This document shows, one piece after another, positions 6,164 through 7,294 of a stretch of DNA of 7,294 nt. The stretch is from the NCBI GenBank assembly GCA_013817465.1, contig JACDCP010000142.1, forward strand, positions 921-8,214, in the 5' to 3' direction. How positions within the stretch are numbered: position 1 is the stretch's first letter; every line of letters begins with the position of its first letter. Below the pieces are notes generated by a model. The model was not told the origin of the DNA. It saw nothing but the letters and a program-made list of their open reading frames with translations, and searched no databases. Origin of the DNA: Gammaproteobacteria bacterium. Lineage in GTDB: Bacteria > Pseudomonadota > Gammaproteobacteria > Steroidobacterales > JACDCP01. Position numbers and translations under genes: made by a program.

Positions 6164-6164
6164 A

Positions 6165-7294
6165 TTAGGCATCGGCGAACGGGTGGCGCCGCATGATTGT
6201 CTGCTCGCGATCGGCACCGGTCGAGATAATGTCGAGCGGTGTGGCAACGATCTCCTCGATGCGTTCCAGATATCGCTGGGCATTTTCCGGCAGGTCTCCA
6301 TAAGACGTGATGCCGATCGTCGATGCCTGCCAGCCCGGCAGGTCTTCGTAAATCGGCTCGATGTCGGCGTAATCATCGACGAACATCGGCGGCACGTCGA
6401 AATCCCGGCCTGAAATCCGGTAGCCGACACCGATGCGGATGCGCTCCAGATCGTCCAGCACGTCGAGCTTCGTGACACAGAGCCCCGAAACGCTGTTGAA
6501 GACGATCGAACGCCTGAGCGCAACGGCGTCGAACCAGCCGCAGCGTCGCGCGCGGCCGGTCGTGGCGCCGAATTCGGCGCCGACGCGCGCGATATGCTCG
6601 CCCAGGTCGCCTGACAGCTCGGTGGGGAACGGTCCGCCGCCGACACGCGTCGTGTATGCCTTGACCACGCCGAGCACAAAGTCAAGATGCAGCGGGCCTA
6701 CGCCGGTTCCTGTCGCTGCACCGCCCGCCGTCGTGTTCGATGAGGTCACGTACGGATAAGTACCGTGATCGACATCGAGCAGAGCGCCCTGCGCGCCCTC
6801 GAAGAGCACATTCTGTCCTGCTGCACGCAGCTCGCCCAGGATCGTCGTGACATTCGCGACCAGCGGATGCAGCCGCTCAGCCGTCGCCAGTGCGTCCTCG
6901 AGCACCTTCTGGAACGACACGGTGCCCACCTTGAAGTAGTGGCGCAGCACAAAGTTGTGATAGTCGAGCACTTCACCGAGCTTGGCCGCGAAGCGCTCAC
7001 GATGGAACAAGTCGGAAACCCGCAGCGCGCGCCGCGCCACCTTGTCCTCGTAAGCCGGGCCGATGCCCCGCCCGGTCGTGCCGATTGCCGCTGACCCGCG
7101 CGCATGCTCGCGCGCCTTGTCGAGCTCGACGTGCGAAGCCAGAATCAGGGGGCAGGCTGCGCTCACGCGCAGGCGTTCCGGAACCGGTACACCCCTGGCC
7201 TCGAGGTGGTCTATTTCCTCGAGCAGCGCCGGTACGGACAACACGACGCCGTTGCCGATCAGGCACTGCACGTCGGCGCGCAGGATGCCGGAAG
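6165..7294 (-). CDS. purA: Adenylosuccinate synthetase, missing the first ~57 codons (window edge)
   Basis: PurA joins IMP and aspartate using GTP to form adenylosuccinate, the first committed step to AMP. The 375 visible residues begin at SGILRADVQCLIGNGVVLS, which aligns with about residue 58 of the 432-residue E. coli enzyme, and run to the natural end HPFADA. Motifs seen are ACPLILASHVELDKAREHARG, IGTTGRGIGPAYEDKVARRA, FEGAQGALLDVDHGTYPYVT, SSNTTAGG, TRVGGGPFPTEL, EFGATTGRARR, CVTKLDVLDDL, PIYEDLPGW and DIISTGADREQTI. The P-loop-like N-terminal GDEGKGK segment and true start lie beyond the right edge. The GTG at 7271 is internal (Val), not a start. The gene converges on infA. In E. coli purA lies elsewhere, so the junction is a lineage-specific arrangement. 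Confidence 0.97.
   Translation of the reverse strand, partial: SGILRADVQCLIGNGVVLSVPALLEEIDHLEARGVPVPERLRVSAACPLILASHVELDKAREHARGSAAIGTTGRGIGPAYEDKVARRALRVSDLFHRERFAAKLGEVLDYHNFVLRHYFKVGTVSFQKVLEDALATAERLHPLVANVTTILGELRAAGQNVLFEGAQGALLDVDHGTYPYVTSSNTTAGGAATGTGVGPLHLDFVLGVVKAYTTRVGGGPFPTELSGDLGEHIARVGAEFGATTGRARRCGWFDAVALRRSIVFNSVSGLCVTKLDVLDDLERIRIGVGYRISGRDFDVPPMFVDDYADIEPIYEDLPGWQASTIGITSYGDLPENAQRYLERIEEIVATPLDIISTGADREQTIMRRHPFADA

Noticed and set aside
7269..7271. GTG as the start of purA
   Set aside because: Homology continues upstream to the window edge (SGILRAD...), so the codon is an internal valine.

Overview
The window reads as a GC-rich proteobacterial chromosome segment, most likely from a gammaproteobacterium. 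Three things support this. The order infA-aat-trxB-(one gene)-ftsK, with ftsK facing away from trxB, matches the locus around trxB/lrp/ftsK in Escherichia coli and trxB/aat/infA in Pseudomonas. The protein sequences are typical of the group, for example an IF-1 nearly identical in kind to the enterobacterial one. GTAG-type REP palindromes, common in gammaproteobacteria, are also present. I cannot name the genus; a relative of the Xanthomonadales/Steroidobacterales is a guess.

Layout. Positions 1-2776 on the minus strand hold ald (alanine dehydrogenase) followed after one base by ftsK (DNA translocase), whose 3' part runs off the left edge. Positions 2777-2904 are a divergent intergenic region with a 13-bp imperfect palindrome. 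Positions 2905-6130 on the plus strand hold trxB (thioredoxin reductase), a non-coding stretch with three REP-like palindromes, a FemAB-like/GNAT-fold protein gene, aat (leucyl/phenylalanyl-tRNA-protein transferase) and infA (translation initiation factor IF-1). The FemAB-like gene and aat overlap in ATGA, and infA follows closely. Positions 6165-7294 on the minus strand hold purA (adenylosuccinate synthetase), converging on infA, with its first ~57 codons beyond the right edge.

How the genes fit together. Most are housekeeping genes: chromosome segregation at division, alanine catabolism, thiol redox, N-degron tagging, translation initiation and AMP synthesis. The FemAB-like protein and Aat both belong to GNAT-fold transferase families related to aminoacyl-tRNA users, and their genes are translationally overlapped. 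clpS/clpA, which often sit beyond infA and whose products deliver Aat-tagged proteins to ClpAP, are not at that position here; purA is.

The parts least explained by known genes are the REP triplet (3913-3999), the palindrome between ald and trxB (2834-2863) and a hairpin between infA and purA (6139-6163). No CRISPR array, tRNA, rRNA, complete transposon or defence system is visible, and I see no convincing new multi-gene system.
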